This document shows, one piece after another, positions 10,182-22,621 of a stretch of 64,000 nucleotides of DNA. Location of the stretch: the NCBI GenBank assembly GCA_907164885.2, contig OU015496.1, positions 110,530,707 to 110,594,706 on the forward strand, given 5' to 3'. The notes beneath the pieces are model-generated. The model did no database searches. It had not been told where the DNA came from and saw only the letters and a list, made by a program, of their open reading frames with translations. This stretch comes from Dolomedes plantarius (taxonomy: Eukaryota > Arthropoda > Arachnida > Araneae > Dolomedidae). The number at the start of each line of letters is the position of its first letter. Within the stretch, counting starts at the first letter, position 1. A program made the position numbers and the translations under genes.

Positions 10182-10865
10182 GACTAGGGGCTTCGCCCCT
10201 AGGCTCGCTACTCTCGCTCCTCTGTTAGGGCTAATAGCGAGATACATAGGGGTGATTCTCGGGCAATGTAACAGCTTCCCTCTATTTACTGTTGTCACCC
10301 TTATGCGAAGGGCTTTTCATCACTGTTGAGTTATCAGCTTTAAATTTCAATTAAAAATAAAAATTTTAAGATAGAGACTTGAAATGAGGTTTATATGAAT
10401 AAGAAAGCTTTCAGCTTCCAGATGATATAAATATTTTCTTTGTAAGATAAAAACTCGAGAAGCATTGATATTACATCCACATATGGGACGATATTTCTTG
10501 AAAAACTGCGTTTTATTTTTTGATGAAAATATTAGTTTGTTTTAAAATATTTTTAAACAAGTAAGGTCTAGTTTGAAAGAGAAATGTCTGTAGTCTTAGA
10601 CTGTAAAAAGATCAAAATTCTACGATCATCTTTTGGCGAGTTATCGTAATCTGAAGATGAAAAAGTCAATATTTTCCCACAAAACATAAAATAAAAAAAA
10701 CTTAAAAGTCCGACGAAGATGAGACATGTCTTACTTTGGTCCCCCCATTTTTCTGCATCCATTGGTATCGCTCTCGACTCCATACTCCCAGCGGTTTTGG
10801 AGGAGATAGCGTGACAAGCTTTTGACAGCGGCAGCGACATTTTTTTTAGAATTGAGTGATACTGT
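10182..10865 (+). repeat. Interspersed repeat family F, copy 1
   Basis: Opens with a hairpin-forming GGGGCTTCGCCCC followed by taggctcgctac-ctcgctcctctgtta, and runs about 690 bp in parallel with 42470-43135. Conserved internal blocks include 'tctcgggcaatgtaacagcttcc' (split here for length) and 'ttctgcatccattggtatcg'. No intact coding frame was found. The class is unknown. It lies in the FAAH intron. Confidence 0.75.
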
Positions 10866-11129
10866 ATCAACAGTAAGAATAGATAAAATGTTATTTGCAT
10901 TGTCTGTTACTGTGCTTATTCAATTTAATCATAAGTCGTATTTTTATGTACTGGTAATAAGATAAAGAAGCAACTTTCCAAATTCGTTTTTATCTATTAG
11001 TGTCCAAAATTGTCATCTTTTTAAAGCGTGCGATCGTGCGAGATCAACAAGTTCCTGTATCACTTTCACAGCATTTTTGGTATAAAAAATGTTCTAAAAA
11101 AATGGACACATTAAACAGGGTAGTCTCAC

Positions 11130-11309
11130 CTTACGCTTCCTTATTTTCTCGGCCAGTTCCACAGCCGGCATGAGCAATATATTATTTTCGATAGGAGGCA
11201 ACCGTTTCGTCCTCCCCACAACGAGAGTATAGAGAACGTTCAGTAACCATTCCGAGAAGGGCCTTGTCAGCGTCGTGATGACTCGAATCACGGAGACGAC
11301 CGCCGCCAT
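11130..11309 (-). CDS. Fatty-acid amide hydrolase 2-like, first coding exon
   Basis: Encodes residues 1-60 of the amidase gene continued at 7531-7747. The N-terminus (MAAVVSVIRVITTL, then WLLNVLYTLVV at 21-31) is hydrophobic, as expected for the membrane anchor of FAAH2-type enzymes. It is followed by RLPPIENNILLMPAVELAEK, typical of the segment just before the amidase domain. The donor is GCGTAAG before gtgagact (GT at 11129-11128). Directly upstream of the ATG is attcttctttgcag-like sequence (ttcttctttgcag, then ATA, then ATG), a strong acceptor, so this exon probably starts at 11312 after a 5' UTR intron and the promoter lies further right. The intron to the next exon is 3382 bp (7748-11129) and contains SINEs, a foldback element and family F copy 1. 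The stretch is short but the family resemblance and matching splice phase make the call secure. Confidence 0.85.
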
Positions 11310-11319
11310 TATCTGCAAA

Positions 11320-11523
11320 GAAGAACATTCAAATGAGAGAGAGAACTTTCTTTCACCACTTATTTATTTTAAGTTGCTGCTCATAACGAGCATCTTACTC
11401 CGATAAGCGACAGAAAAACTAGTTGCAAAAGATCTTCAAGATACTTCTACCTGAACCTTGAATACTAGGACTGCCTAACTGGAGTTAGGAGTCAGGCATT
11501 TGTGCTCTTCCTTCAAGGGTTCC
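11320..11523. other. Possible 5' UTR intron of the FAAH-like gene
   Basis: The acceptor next to 11312 implies that upstream transcript continues to the right. No first exon or promoter can be placed here. Confidence 0.35.
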
Positions 11524-11531
11524 CTTTAGAC

Positions 11532-11846
11532 CAGTGGTTCCCAACCAGTGGTCCGCGAGAGCCTCGGAAGTGGTCAGGAACCACATATAAAAAATTGACA
11601 AATAAATGGGGATTTTGATAGCAATGTTTTATTGAACTAGATGGGCCGAATATATCCAATGACTATCAGGTGCTGAATTAAAATTCCTTAAAAGTTTAAC
11701 ATAATTAATTTATTATTAGAATATGATACAAAATAATTTTCATACTTCGGAAAGGTCCCCCCCCCCTCAAGTCGGAAGGGGTGGTCCGCACATGGTTCAA
11801 TTTCTGGCTTAGTGGTCAGCAGACTTCTACGGGTTGGGAATCACTG
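11532..11846. mobile_element. Non-autonomous hAT element (315 bp)
   Basis: Inverted ends CAGTGGTTCCCAACC and GGTTGGGAATCACTG. Perfect 8-bp target duplication CTTTAGAC at 11524-11531 and 11847-11854. No transposase; moved by an enzyme supplied elsewhere. The right duplication is also the left duplication of the next element. Confidence 0.92.
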
Positions 11847-11854
11847 CTTTAGAC

Positions 11855-12376
11855 CAGTGGCGCGCAAATTGTCGGTCGCGACTCACTGGTGTGTCGTGAA
11901 AAAAACTGGATGGGTAGCGGATAGTTTGAAGTAAATTTGTCATATTGAATCATACAATAAAAAAATGCTTTAAATTTTCTATAATTATTAATAATTTTCT
12001 ATAATTATTTTCTATAATTATCTCATTTTTAATATTTTTATATATATTTTTTACATGTTAAAAAATTTTTAGGGTATTATTATATTAAGTGTCAAACTGT
12101 TTTACTAAAAACAAAGTACAGATGGTAAGCAAGACACCTTTTATATTGTTATTATGCAAAATAAATATATCCCCAAAATGTACAGTTTTCTTTATTTTTT
12201 TTTCTTTATTTAATTAAACTAATTTTTTTAACTAAATAAATAAAGGAAAATTTTTTAACATTTTCATGATTTTTTTTATATAAAATTTTGTTTTTACCAA
12301 AATATTTTCATTGGGTGACGAGTGGTTTTTATTTAAAGAAAGTGGGTCGAGGTCGAAAAAAGTTTGCTCACCACTG
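11855..12376. mobile_element. Second non-autonomous hAT element abutting the first (522 bp)
   Basis: Ends CAGTGGCGCGCAAA and TTTGCTCACCACTG are imperfect inverted repeats. It is flanked by CTTTAGAC (11847-11854) and CTTCAGAC (12377-12384), an 8-bp duplication with one change. The interior is AT-rich and non-coding and is unrelated to the first element. Confidence 0.88.
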
Positions 12377-12697
12377 CTTCAGACGACCCGATATGTCGAA
12401 ATAGGTTACAGGTTATTAGTGGCCGGGCACGGGGGCGCCTACAGAGTTTTTGTTCTTACAGTGCCCTGCTGGTTTAACACTATTGTGGTAGCACTATGGA
12501 GGTTGCCTGCCACAGGTCATCTCCTTTACAGTGGCCTCAATTGAAAATGATTATGATTAGACCAGACAGATAATCCTTATCTGCCTAAAAATATTAATTT
12601 GAAAATTTATTTCACTAAAAAATCTTGAATAATAGGGGGGAAATGGTCGAAGTAAATAATATATATGCAACATATGCATACAACTTTCGAACACAAC

Positions 12698-12889
12698 CAG
12701 TGGCGCACCCAGAATTTTTTCTTGGGGGGGGGGGGAGGCGAGATGAACGGATAAAATATTTATAATGCATGGGGGGGGGACCCGAGATGAACGGATAAAA
12801 ATATTTATAATGCAAAATCAATATTAATAAGGCAATTTCTATTTCTTTGGGGGGCAGGGCCCCTTGCCCCCTCCCTCGGTGCGCCTCTG
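12698..12889. mobile_element. Short hAT MITE (192 bp) with internal duplication
   Basis: Ends CAGTGGCGCACCCAG and CTCGGTGCGCCTCTG, perfect 8-bp duplication AACACAAC at 12690-12697 and 12890-12897. A segment of about 49 bp (poly-G followed by gagatgaacggataaaa…ttataatgca) is present twice in tandem inside. Confidence 0.92.
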
Positions 12890-12899
12890 AACACAACAC

Positions 12900-13470
12900 A
12901 TAATAGTGCATATTGAAGAAACATGGCCAACCGAACAATTTGGAGTATTTAAGGAATGTACGAAACTATGCATCGCAAATCATCAACAACTGACGTTCTA
13001 AAGACTACATCCGAAATACAAATTTTAACAGACAAACTTAAACGCATGTTCATTAGTTACTCTATACATTAAGCCCCACTTATATAATTTCTTTTGTTTA
13101 CACTGATGTTACAATCCAAACTGAATAAATGAGTTGCTTTGAACATAAGAGATACTAAGGGTTGTATAAATTTATTTTCGAAAAGACTTGTTTCTTGGCC
13201 TGTGAAATTTTTGAATGCGTGAAAATGACATCATACTGACATACTTGTAATATCAACCGTCGTATGATGTTGTCGAGAATGCCATTTACGTCGGTGTTGT
13301 CTTCCACGAGTCGAAAATTTGCGCACTCCGCGAGTGCGTAAGTTTGGCGTAAAAATGGAAACACAAAAACACCTAATATCTGAGATCATCAACTCTTTCG
13401 AGGCGGTCAAATAACGGAAATAAATTTCATGAAATCGGCGGCCTTCTCAAAAGCCCATAACAAAAGAATA
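12900..13470. other. Unassigned sequence
   Basis: A minus-strand frame at 13155-13364 is somewhat GC-rich and exon-like in look, but I recognise no family and no convincing splice sites. Treated as non-coding. Confidence 0.35.
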
Positions 13471-13473
13471 CTT

Positions 13474-13908
13474 ACAAGATAAAAAGAACTTTTTATATAC
13501 CATGTTTTTAAATTTTCTGTTGAATCTTATAAACTTGACAATTCTATGTATTAATAAATACTTTTTAAAAAATTTTTTATGAACTATCCCATCAACTTGA
13601 AAGAAAATAAAGTTAATTGGAAGTTAACTTGCGTTTAACTTTTCATTACCGTTCCGGTCGACAGATGGCTGTACCAGTTTACAAAACAAAATTAACTGAA
13701 AATAATAAAAACATGGTAAAAATCTGCTTAAAGATGGCTAAAAGTATTAAAAAATGCATTGTCATTGTGTTCTGAGCTATTCTAAAAGTTTCAAATGTCT
13801 AGCTAGTCGGGAAGTTAGTTACAAATCGATTGCAAGATTTGTACTGGACAAACACTCAAACACACAGACAAGCAAGAAAGCAAGTTAATAAAAACATGGT
13901 AAAAATCT
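13474..13908 (+). repeat. Interspersed repeat family C, copy 2
   Basis: Begins caagataaaaagaacttttt and ends gttaataaaaacatggtaaa. Carries the block atgtctagctagtcgggaag and a run of gacaagcaagaaagc near the 3' end. Compared with copies 1 and 3 a middle section has been replaced or deleted. Non-coding. Confidence 0.75.
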
Positions 13909-13909
13909 T

Positions 13910-16900
13910 AGTTAAGAATCTGCTGAATCATTTCTCGACTTTTCTTGGAATTTGGGGAAAATATTTGATTCCATTATTCGGCGTTAAATTTTTTCTTCTA
14001 TTTTAGCAGACGGAACAGTTATGGCTGCAGACTAAAATTTCCACAACGTTTTGATTTTGAGCATATACAGATCAATCGCCCTAGCCTATACCTTTCCCTT
14101 TGAAGTTCTGATTTCTTTTTTTTTTTTGCTTCTAAGCCGTAATAAGAATGCTGATACTTGAAGGGCCATGAACGTCTCACAATCCTCAAATACTCAAATC
14201 CGCTGTATGATGAAGTAATAAAAAAAACCCTATTGTAGTGAAAAAATAAACGACAAATTAGATAGGAGCCTTGAACTCGTTTCAAAACATGCGAGTGCAG
14301 TGTGCCATTGAATTGTCAGGTTTTCGGATCGAAATGAGAAAATAACATACCGTTAGAACCCCAGAAAATTATAGGTCTCGTGACTAGAGCATATCTGCCA
14401 GACAGGTTTCGCTCCTCAGCAATAAATAGGAATATTCATTTTTAATTCCTTGAAAAGATAAGTTGCATTGATGCACTGAGTCAAATGTGTGTGTTTTTAA
14501 CTCGTTTTTAAACCAAACTGGCGTAAAACAACATAGGCTAATGAAGTTTTGGAATCCTTAAACATATCACATAAATTAGAAAAAAATCATGACCACAAAA
14601 TATTTTCATTGTTTGTATCACTTAGGAGCAAGCACATAAAGTAAATTTTATATTTAAATAGATCTCGTAAAACTGTCAACCACAACATTTCCACAAAATT
14701 AGATTTAAAAATGAAATACATATATTTTCGGGGGAAAAAAAACGCCTTTGAGAGTTTTTTTTGCAATGACGAAATTTTTCCATTACTGTGATTCGGAGAA
14801 ATAAGAATATAAACGAAAAGAAATTTTTATAATCCCTTTTACAAAATCAAATTTCAACTTAGATTTTGCAAAATTTATTCCGAACAGTTGATTACTACAA
14901 CCTTTTTTTCAAATCAACATATAAGTTTCTTTTTTTGTGCGCATTTAGTCATCACAACAAAGATGAGAAAAATAGTACTAAGTTGAATGAAGATAACAAT
15001 TGGTCTAAAGAAACTCAGTTCAATCTTTCTTTCCATTGTCAAAACAAATTACACGATTCACTTGAAGCCTTGAGGGATTTTATAAGCTACGATTTCTGAT
15101 TATGTAAGTTGATAAAGCCATATTTAGTAACAGGATTAGTCTTCATTTCTGGTAAGCCGATACGAAGACGCGGTAATTTCAAGGTTTTTAAAGACAATAG
15201 TGAAGCACTCGACAAAGCAGTAGTTATTAAACATTTTCTTTGCGGCATAGTCTAAGTACTAGAACATGAGAGGTAGTTAACTAAGGTGAGTTCTTAAATC
15301 TAAGTGTCCAATAATTACTAAAACTCCGAGTTTGTAATTGAATTCAACAAAAGCTCTAATGTCATATTTGTAATACAGTCCCTCTAAAATAGGACAAGAA
15401 ACTAAATAATATAAATTTTGTAAAAATCAGACAGGAGGTAAACGAATCATGCTTATGTTTAAGGCTGTTTATCCGATTTGTAGCACTGGGAATATTTTTA
15501 GGGTTGCACCCTGGAGTAGATATCTAAAGGACTTAAAATGGAAGTTAACGGCATCCATATTAGAATGTAGATTACCAGGTATCTACATTCCTATTTACTT
15601 TACACTACTAACTATCGATATAGGGAGGACAATTAAAGAAGAAATAAAAAGGCATGTTTATTGTTTTCTGAAATATTCGCAATTTTTTAAAGAACTGTAA
15701 AATAATCACATGAACAGGCATATGATTTTGAATTTCAATATATTGAAGAGGCGTCCAAATTATACGGCCTAATTTCGCCCCATGCAAAACTGTGGTTAAA
15801 GCTCCTTCTCTTGAATCTCTCCGTGGTTTGTACTAATTTTCGGCGAATCTCTTATAAATAGATGCCACCTGTTGATCAACTTTTAACAACAAATATAAAA
15901 GGTTGTCTACTTTGGCGAAAAATTGACCCGAAAAAGGGTGAAACATGGACGGCAATTAATCGTCCCTATAGGATATTTTTAAAATTTATACAGTGTTCAT
16001 TTTATAGTTAGGAGTGAGGTAGGTTCATCTTAAATTTCATTAGCGACACCTGCCTGTTGAAAGAGGAAACTTAATGTAAAGCAACTCTACTTTCAGAAAA
16101 AGGATTTTGCTTGGTAATGTGACAAAGCCGAGAGAAAATGAAAAAAATTTGAAAGGTCATCAACTTAAAATGAGTCACTAAAGAATACTTTGACTAACAC
16201 ATAAAAGTTATTTTCCAAATAAAGCGGAATAATTATTTCAGATTCTTTAATAATAATTAACACAGTTAAATTGAACGATTAATTACTTTAATTTTGACGT
16301 AGTTTAAATTGTCTTGATATTTTCGAAACCTGTGAATAATTAATGGGTTACCCTAGGGGTTATGCGTGGTTCAGTACATAGCTACAATTACAAAAACAGA
16401 TAACTCTCTCAAGTAATCCTGTTATGACAGTTAAATTCAATAAAATAATATTTGCGTCTAGAAATCTTTTGTTAAAATCAGAGTATTTAAGAAAAAGAGA
16501 TTGTCCATGTGAACAATGTACCTTCATAATTCGTACGTGAAGTAGGTGCAACTTAGTATTCGCAACTATCATCGTCTACACGTTTTAAATTCAAGATAAT
16601 TGTATTTAATGTTTCACTACTGAAAAAAAAGCCCTTACATATCTCGTTATCATTTCATTGTGCATTCCATGTCATATTTTGTGACGGGTTACATTGCTTT
16701 TTCATAAATTCACTTAGAAACTTTAATTTCCAAAAGGAACATATTTATGCGCATGGAGAATTACTTAGCTCTGATACTTTATCTAGTGTGAGGAATTTTA
16801 TCGGTATACATCAAAAATAGGCAATCAGTTTATAGATAATATATGCAAGCTGGCTATTCATTGCAACGAATTCGACTTCTGAAAAGAGAAGATTGATTTT

Positions 16901-17680
16901 CATACTAGCCGAATGTTACATTTAAAATATAAATAAATATGAAAACTATATATTATCAAACATATACTAACAGTATGTAAACTTCAAAAGAGCATTTAAG
17001 GGATAAAATGTTCATATTGCAGGGATTTTAAATCCAAGATCTTTTCATGGTATAACAGTACAAATCCATCTGTAATGAAGCTAATAAAATCCTAAATTAA
17101 GAAACTAGTTGAAGATATTTAAAATTTCCGCCTTCATAATTGGATATTACAATCAATTTCGTACTCTACAAAATAGAGTACAGACGTACATAGTTTATGA
17201 GTGATTTAAAAAGGGCACAAAAAAACAGTTGATTCGATGTTTAAAGTTAACAGATATAGAATTCAGTTACATTTTGAACAAAATACCGCTTAAAGGTTTT
17301 AAAGGATCAGCGTAACGTAAAACTGTGGCAGCAAAAGCCTTCTTCCGCTTAAGAAAAATAAAGATATAATTCCGAACTAAAAGCATTATTATAAACCCAC
17401 GTAAAAAGAAACTTTAAAAGCCTTAAGAAGTGTCATCAAATGTAAATCCTTTTTTAGAGCTTTTAAGCAAGCTATGCACTTTGATAAAGCATTAAGCTTC
17501 AGAACTAAAAAGATGTAGTTATTTATTTATGACAATCTTGCAAATCGAAGGACATTAAGCCTAAGAAAAGTTGAAGATCGACTTATTTTAATGGATGTTT
17601 ATAATAGTGAAGCATGTCTGACATCTAGATGAATGCAAAAATGAAAATGTTAGGCATATGACAAAGAGAAAGAAAGAAAA
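13910..17680. other. Long non-coding stretch
   Basis: About 3.8 kb of AT-rich sequence. Isolated short frames (14019-14285 minus, 14866-15099 plus, 15449-15700 plus, 16360-16572 minus) lack motifs and splice context. No clear repeats shared with the rest of the window. Confidence 0.45.
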
Positions 17681-17689
17681 AAAAAACGA

Positions 17690-18000
17690 CAAACCAGCTG
17701 CCGGCGTAACGGAAGAAAATGATATTCGTGTATCGGCATCGCGTCTGATGATGTCGTAATGAATTATGCATAGATTTAAATATTAAACACAATCGCCGAT
17801 AAAATGCCTTGCGGCATGGCGCATGTTTCCGAATCGTGGCTCAAGAGTATCTCACAAGACAATCGTTTTAATCCATTGTGTACAGTTCATTTTATTAAAA
17901 ATGCAATTTATCGTCCGTGAGAAAATGCAATTAATAATACACGCCATTACAGCTCTATCAGGTCGACCGAATTTCGCTGTGAGAAAACAAAGGAAGTAGT
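17690..18000. promoter_or_regulatory. Candidate conserved non-coding / enhancer-like segment
   Basis: This segment differs from its surroundings by balanced composition, lack of recognisable repeats and homeodomain-type cores (for example caattaataatacacg and tgaattatgcat), with no open frame. That look is typical of conserved regulatory DNA, but this is an inference from composition only. Confidence 0.22.
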
Positions 18001-18179
18001 CAGAGATAAAATAAAATTTACGTTTTGAAAATAGTCTAGAATATAGGAAGAATAAGTAAAGCGAAATTTCAAGTCCCCCCTCCTGTAATCAACTATTTCC
18101 TAGGCATTTTTAAAAAAAATATGTCACACATAAAATGCAATCGAATAAATTCACAAAATCAAATTATTTTTATGAAATA

Positions 18180-18755
18180 CTAGCTGAATACCCGTGCTTC
18201 GCTACGGACTACATTCAAATTAAATAAAACGGTCCAAGTATGCAATTAATGCCAAAAATATATATATTAATAAAAAAATCGTAACGGATATTTTAATTGA
18301 CAAAATAATGTAGAAGAAAATATTCAAATTAAATACAACGGTCAATGTATGCAATAAATTTGTATGTTTAATATCCATAAAACATACTAATTTGAAATAA
18401 ATTTTTAAAAAACTTCCATCTCAATCTAGTGATTAAATTTTATCTTTTACCGTATTTTCATACTTTTTTTGTCAATTTATTTCGTTGCTGTGCACATGAC
18501 GATAAATTAATTTAAAGTATCACAAAAAAGAAAAGGAACCACGCCATCAGCATTTGATAAGTTAAATTCTAAAATTTTATCTTTAAAAATTCACCAAAAA
18601 TCAGAAAATTGAGGTAAAGATTCAAAAAAAGATTTCATTTTAAAGAAATTTTTATGATCTTTCTAGTGATATAAATTTTATAACCCTCAGATTATTATTT
18701 TATATGAAAACTTTAAAGAATGTTCGAAAAATATAAATAATTTGATATCTTAATT
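18180..18755 (+). repeat. Interspersed repeat family A, copy 2 (3'-truncated)
   Basis: Starts CTAGCTGAATACCCGTGC and follows the family to the 'ttttataaccctcagatta' block, then diverges before the (GTCA)n tail. Shares an internal 'gtatgtttaatatccataaaac' type segment with the 57794 copy. Non-coding. Confidence 0.72.
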
Positions 18756-18869
18756 TTGGACCATAGGCGACTGCACCCTGCATATATTTTTTTTTAAATT
18801 TCAGTAGGTGCGTCTGCAAAATGAGTAACTCATTTAATCCTCATTGATCACATGTAAGACTCCTAGATG

Positions 18870-19160
18870 TCAGAGCCGGATGCTCTTTTCATACATTCGC
18901 GAAACTGAGTGCGAAGTGTGTAGGGGAAAGCAGTGATTTATTGGTACCCTCGCCATCGTCCCTTTGATGATTAGTCTCCGACCGCTCAGCGTGACTAATC
19001 GACCCAAAAATGTGTCAAGAGGGGACGGGGGGGAGCTTATTCACAAATGTGGACCAGGAGTATAAGTAGCCGTTCAGAATCGGGTTTCCTGTAGGTTCCG
19101 GTCCAATCAACATTTCTGTAGAAAAAGTTGACCATGGCGCTCTAAACCAACCCAGATGTC
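18870..19160 (+). repeat. SINE family D body fragment with unassigned flank
   Basis: The last ~90 bp (19068-19157: gtagccgttcagaatcgg … gcgctctaaaccaa) match the family D SINE body seen at 8.2, 22.9 and 27.3 kb. The preceding ~190 bp is GC-richer and unrecognised and does not show a clear tRNA-like head. Confidence 0.5.
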
Positions 19161-19169
19161 AGAATTGAT

Positions 19170-20130
19170 GGCATGTCAGGCATTTTGTTACACAACGAAG
19201 ACATCAATTATTCTGATGCCATCTTATTCTGATGTTGCTTAAATTTTGAATTTTTAAAACTTTTTCTTAAGTGATAAATCTTGAAGAGGCAAAATACTGG
19301 TGAAAAAATTACGCCTCTCCACTATCAAAAATTTGAAAAAAAAAAGGTGTATATGGCCAAAAAATTTTAAAACAATTAAGTTCTCCAGAAAAATATTTTA
19401 CTTTGATTTATAAATCTGAGCTTGTGCATGCAATGTGTTAGTTGGGACAAGGAAATCTCACTCAAAGTAGCCAAAAAGAAGAGTAGGTAACAGGGCTTGA
19501 AATGGATACGAACCAAAATAAAAAGTTCCAATTGAATTGGTTCAATTCGATTTTTTTTATTTATTTATCTAAATGAAACCATTATTTTTGTATGAATTTG
19601 ATTTTGCTCCAAACTATTTTTATCGGTCTGGATATTTATCCGACCCAGAGCAATTCATTTGTTCTTACTAAAGAATTGTTAACGAGTAGGAACAAAAAAT
19701 CTCTCTCCCAAACGATTTTGCTCCTTTTCTTTTTTAGCGAATTTTGAAAGATTATTATGCTATTCCGATGGGGCTAAAACTTAAAATTTTGTAATTTTCA
19801 GAATACATCTATACAGAATATTGTTTCAAGCATCCCAGATCCCAGGGTTACCTTATACACTTTTTCATTTATATATATATATATATATATATATATCGTC
19901 ATGCGCGAAAACTTATGAATAGATTGAGGCAGAGATATCAACTTTGGCACAAAAATAGCTCTTGCCTAGTAGAAGGAAGAATTCACTGGCCAGCAAAATG
20001 TGACCATGGGAAACTGATGAAATTTCAATGTAAAATTTTCAAAAAGTGCTCAAGTTTGATGTTTTTAACAAATGTCTTGAGTTGGGCATCTGTTTTTGTG
20101 CATTTTTTCATACTGAATCGAACGAGGCTA
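19170..20130. other. Unassigned sequence with a (TA)n tract
   Basis: Non-coding; (TA)n at about 19871-19897. The frame starting 19915 has no recognisable motif. Confidence 0.4.
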
Positions 20131-20142
20131 AAATGAAGTCTT

Positions 20143-20315
20143 CAGTGGCGTAGCGAGCATAACTGGCACCCGGGGCACGATACCTTTTTGGCGCCCTCCC
20201 TGGTCTTGGGGACCAAATGGTCCAATGGTCTTGGGGACCGTTTGGTGCCCCTCTGCGAATGGCGCCCTGGGCATGTTAGACCCCCTTGCTTCCCCCCCCC
20301 CTCGCTACGCTACTG
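20143..20315. mobile_element. Short hAT MITE (173 bp)
   Basis: Ends CAGTGGCGTAGCGAG and CTCGCTACGCTACTG; target duplication (G/C)AAGTCTT at 20135-20142 and 20316-20323 (7 of 8 bases). Interior contains a repeated 'tggtcttggggacc' motif. Non-coding. Confidence 0.9.
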
Positions 20316-20319
20316 CAAG

Positions 20320-22615
20320 TCTTTAGATTCAACATTCAGTGGGTTTGCATAATTTTTTCAGTGTTAGGATTTTTTCCCAACAGTGCTTTTTCAAAACTAT
20401 TTTTGAGTTGAAATGGAAATAACGTGTGTTAAATTCACTATATGAGCCTTTATTCGTTTCCAAATTATTGGCTTTTTTTATTACGTAGAGGCACATATAA
20501 TTTCATGTTTACAAGGCATTAATTTATTTTGTAATAAATATTATATATTTCTTCAGGACGCGGTATTTATTTTAAATTTTGAATACAAAAAGAAAATAGC
20601 ATTGAATTCCATAATCTTCGTGTCATTTTTCCTACTTCTGGGAAACTGGGTAGTACACGTTAAAAGAAACACTTCAGATGACAAAGTAACGAGATCTTTA
20701 AATTATATTTTAGAACGATGAAACATATTTCTGCATTTTTTTAAAAATCGAAGTAAAACTTCAAGGAGCGAATTTTTTTTTTTTTGCTCCGAGCCAGATA
20801 AATTCAGAAGGATAAAAAAAATTTTGATCCTTTGGATTCAATCTGTAAAGAAACTTTATCCGAGAGAGCATTTTTTGTTTGTTTGCTCCGGTTCGGATAG
20901 AAATCGTTTGACTCATAATATTTCTATTCGGGTCGGAGATTTTCTGGTTGGAGCAAAAAGGATTCGTTCTTCGGATAGATATCTTTAAGTTCTGGTAAGT
21001 ACAAAGCAATTGTAAAGTGGAGGCAAAAACCTCCAACGAAGTCATTCCGTAGTGTGTGTATTTGAGACAGTGGGAAACAAGACGGATGCTCGTGCACCAG
21101 CAAATGTATTTTTCATCACATCAGTTAAAGGAATCGAAATGGTTTAAATACCTGTGTACCATGTTAGTTGTATAAAATTACTTTTACATTTAACAATCAT
21201 TTTAATTGAAACAATACTTATCCTCAGCAACAGCCCGTAATCTGAACGCGTTTAACTATCCAATTATTTTTCTTTTATGTATATACTTTCGTGTATGTTT
21301 AAAAGCAGGTAATCACTAACCATTGGGGAGATCGTAAACTATTCTTTGATATTTAAAATTCCTATAACATCAGAGGAACGCTGTCTTATTCAGATATTAC
21401 ATAATTTTTGTCACAGAGTGGTTTGTGGATAGCAGAATGTCATCACACAAACTGGTGTCTTGGCATTTGATGGATGTAGAGTAATCAACTATCAGGTATT
21501 ACAAATATTACTCACTGCCTTTTCAAGGGGAAAGAATCCAAATATGAAACAACGAGTCAACCTTCACTCGTCCCTGAACTCCTTCGGCCTCGTCAAATTT
21601 TCTGTTCCCGTGAGCTATATGAATTCTTAAATTCAAATGGCGTGCGGGATAGGGACTTTTAGGAGGGTCTCCTTGACATTATTTGCATCTATTTTGCACC
21701 AGATGTTTCGCAATTGTACCTGCAAATTTTCCAAAATGCTAATTATATAGTCCTTTTTATATATCTAACACGTAGGTACGATTTAAACTTTGTATATATG
21801 GACAAAAATCTGATGCCCGCGTATTGAAGTTACAATATAATCTTTCCTACCCTTGAGTATTTAACTGAATCCACGGCTATTCTTGATATGGAAAAAAAAT
21901 CCTGAGGCTTTCTTATCAACTGATGATATAATTCAAACATTTAGTTAATATTGCGTAAATTTTTAGATTTGTTTAATTTTTAGATTAGTCATACAGGGAT
22001 ATTAAGATCTTATGAATTAACATTAGTAACCAAAAACTGCTACCCAGATATAAAAGAAAAAACAGACAAGTTCCAAAATAAACACAAAATTTATGCTTCA
22101 CTTGAAATTAAAATTTATCTCACAGACAAATAGTGTTCGAGTACACTGAAGTAAATATTAATTAAAACGAACTGACCTCTAGGTGCACTATCAATTGACA
22201 CTCATATCTTTTTTTTGGTTATTTTCAAATGTTTAATAGAAATAAAAGTTGTCCCCAAAATATGCAGTAACTTTCTCCGAGTTAAGAAAAAAGGGAAAGG
22301 GGCCGAGAAAAGCATTTTGGAGATAGTCATAAAAACCAAATGTTCTGTGACCATATACACAGAATTTCATTAAAATTGCAATACTGTAAGAAATATGCTG
22401 CATTAACTAAAAAATAGCTGCCCCACCGTGCGATTTGTAAATGATAAAAGTTAGATCAAATACAAATTTTAAGTGAGCTGTCCTTGATTTGATATAAAAA
22501 ACAATTTAAAAAATTATCGAGCAGAGAAAAGGCAGATTTTATTTTTACGGGACTGGTGCTGCTAATGTTACAAAGAACGCAAGTCCTATCATGCACGCAT
22601 GACGTCAATAGGCTG
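20320..22615. other. Non-coding stretch
   Basis: AT-rich, with scattered 'tttgctcc' and 'ggatag' motifs around 20760-21000 that look like a decayed repeat. No gene seen; the minus-strand frame 20761-21045 lacks any family signature. Confidence 0.4.
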
Positions 22616-22621
22616 AAGAAA

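Noticed and set aside
13155..13364. Exon-like minus-strand frame
   Set aside because: Composition looks coding but no family match and no reliable acceptor or donor.
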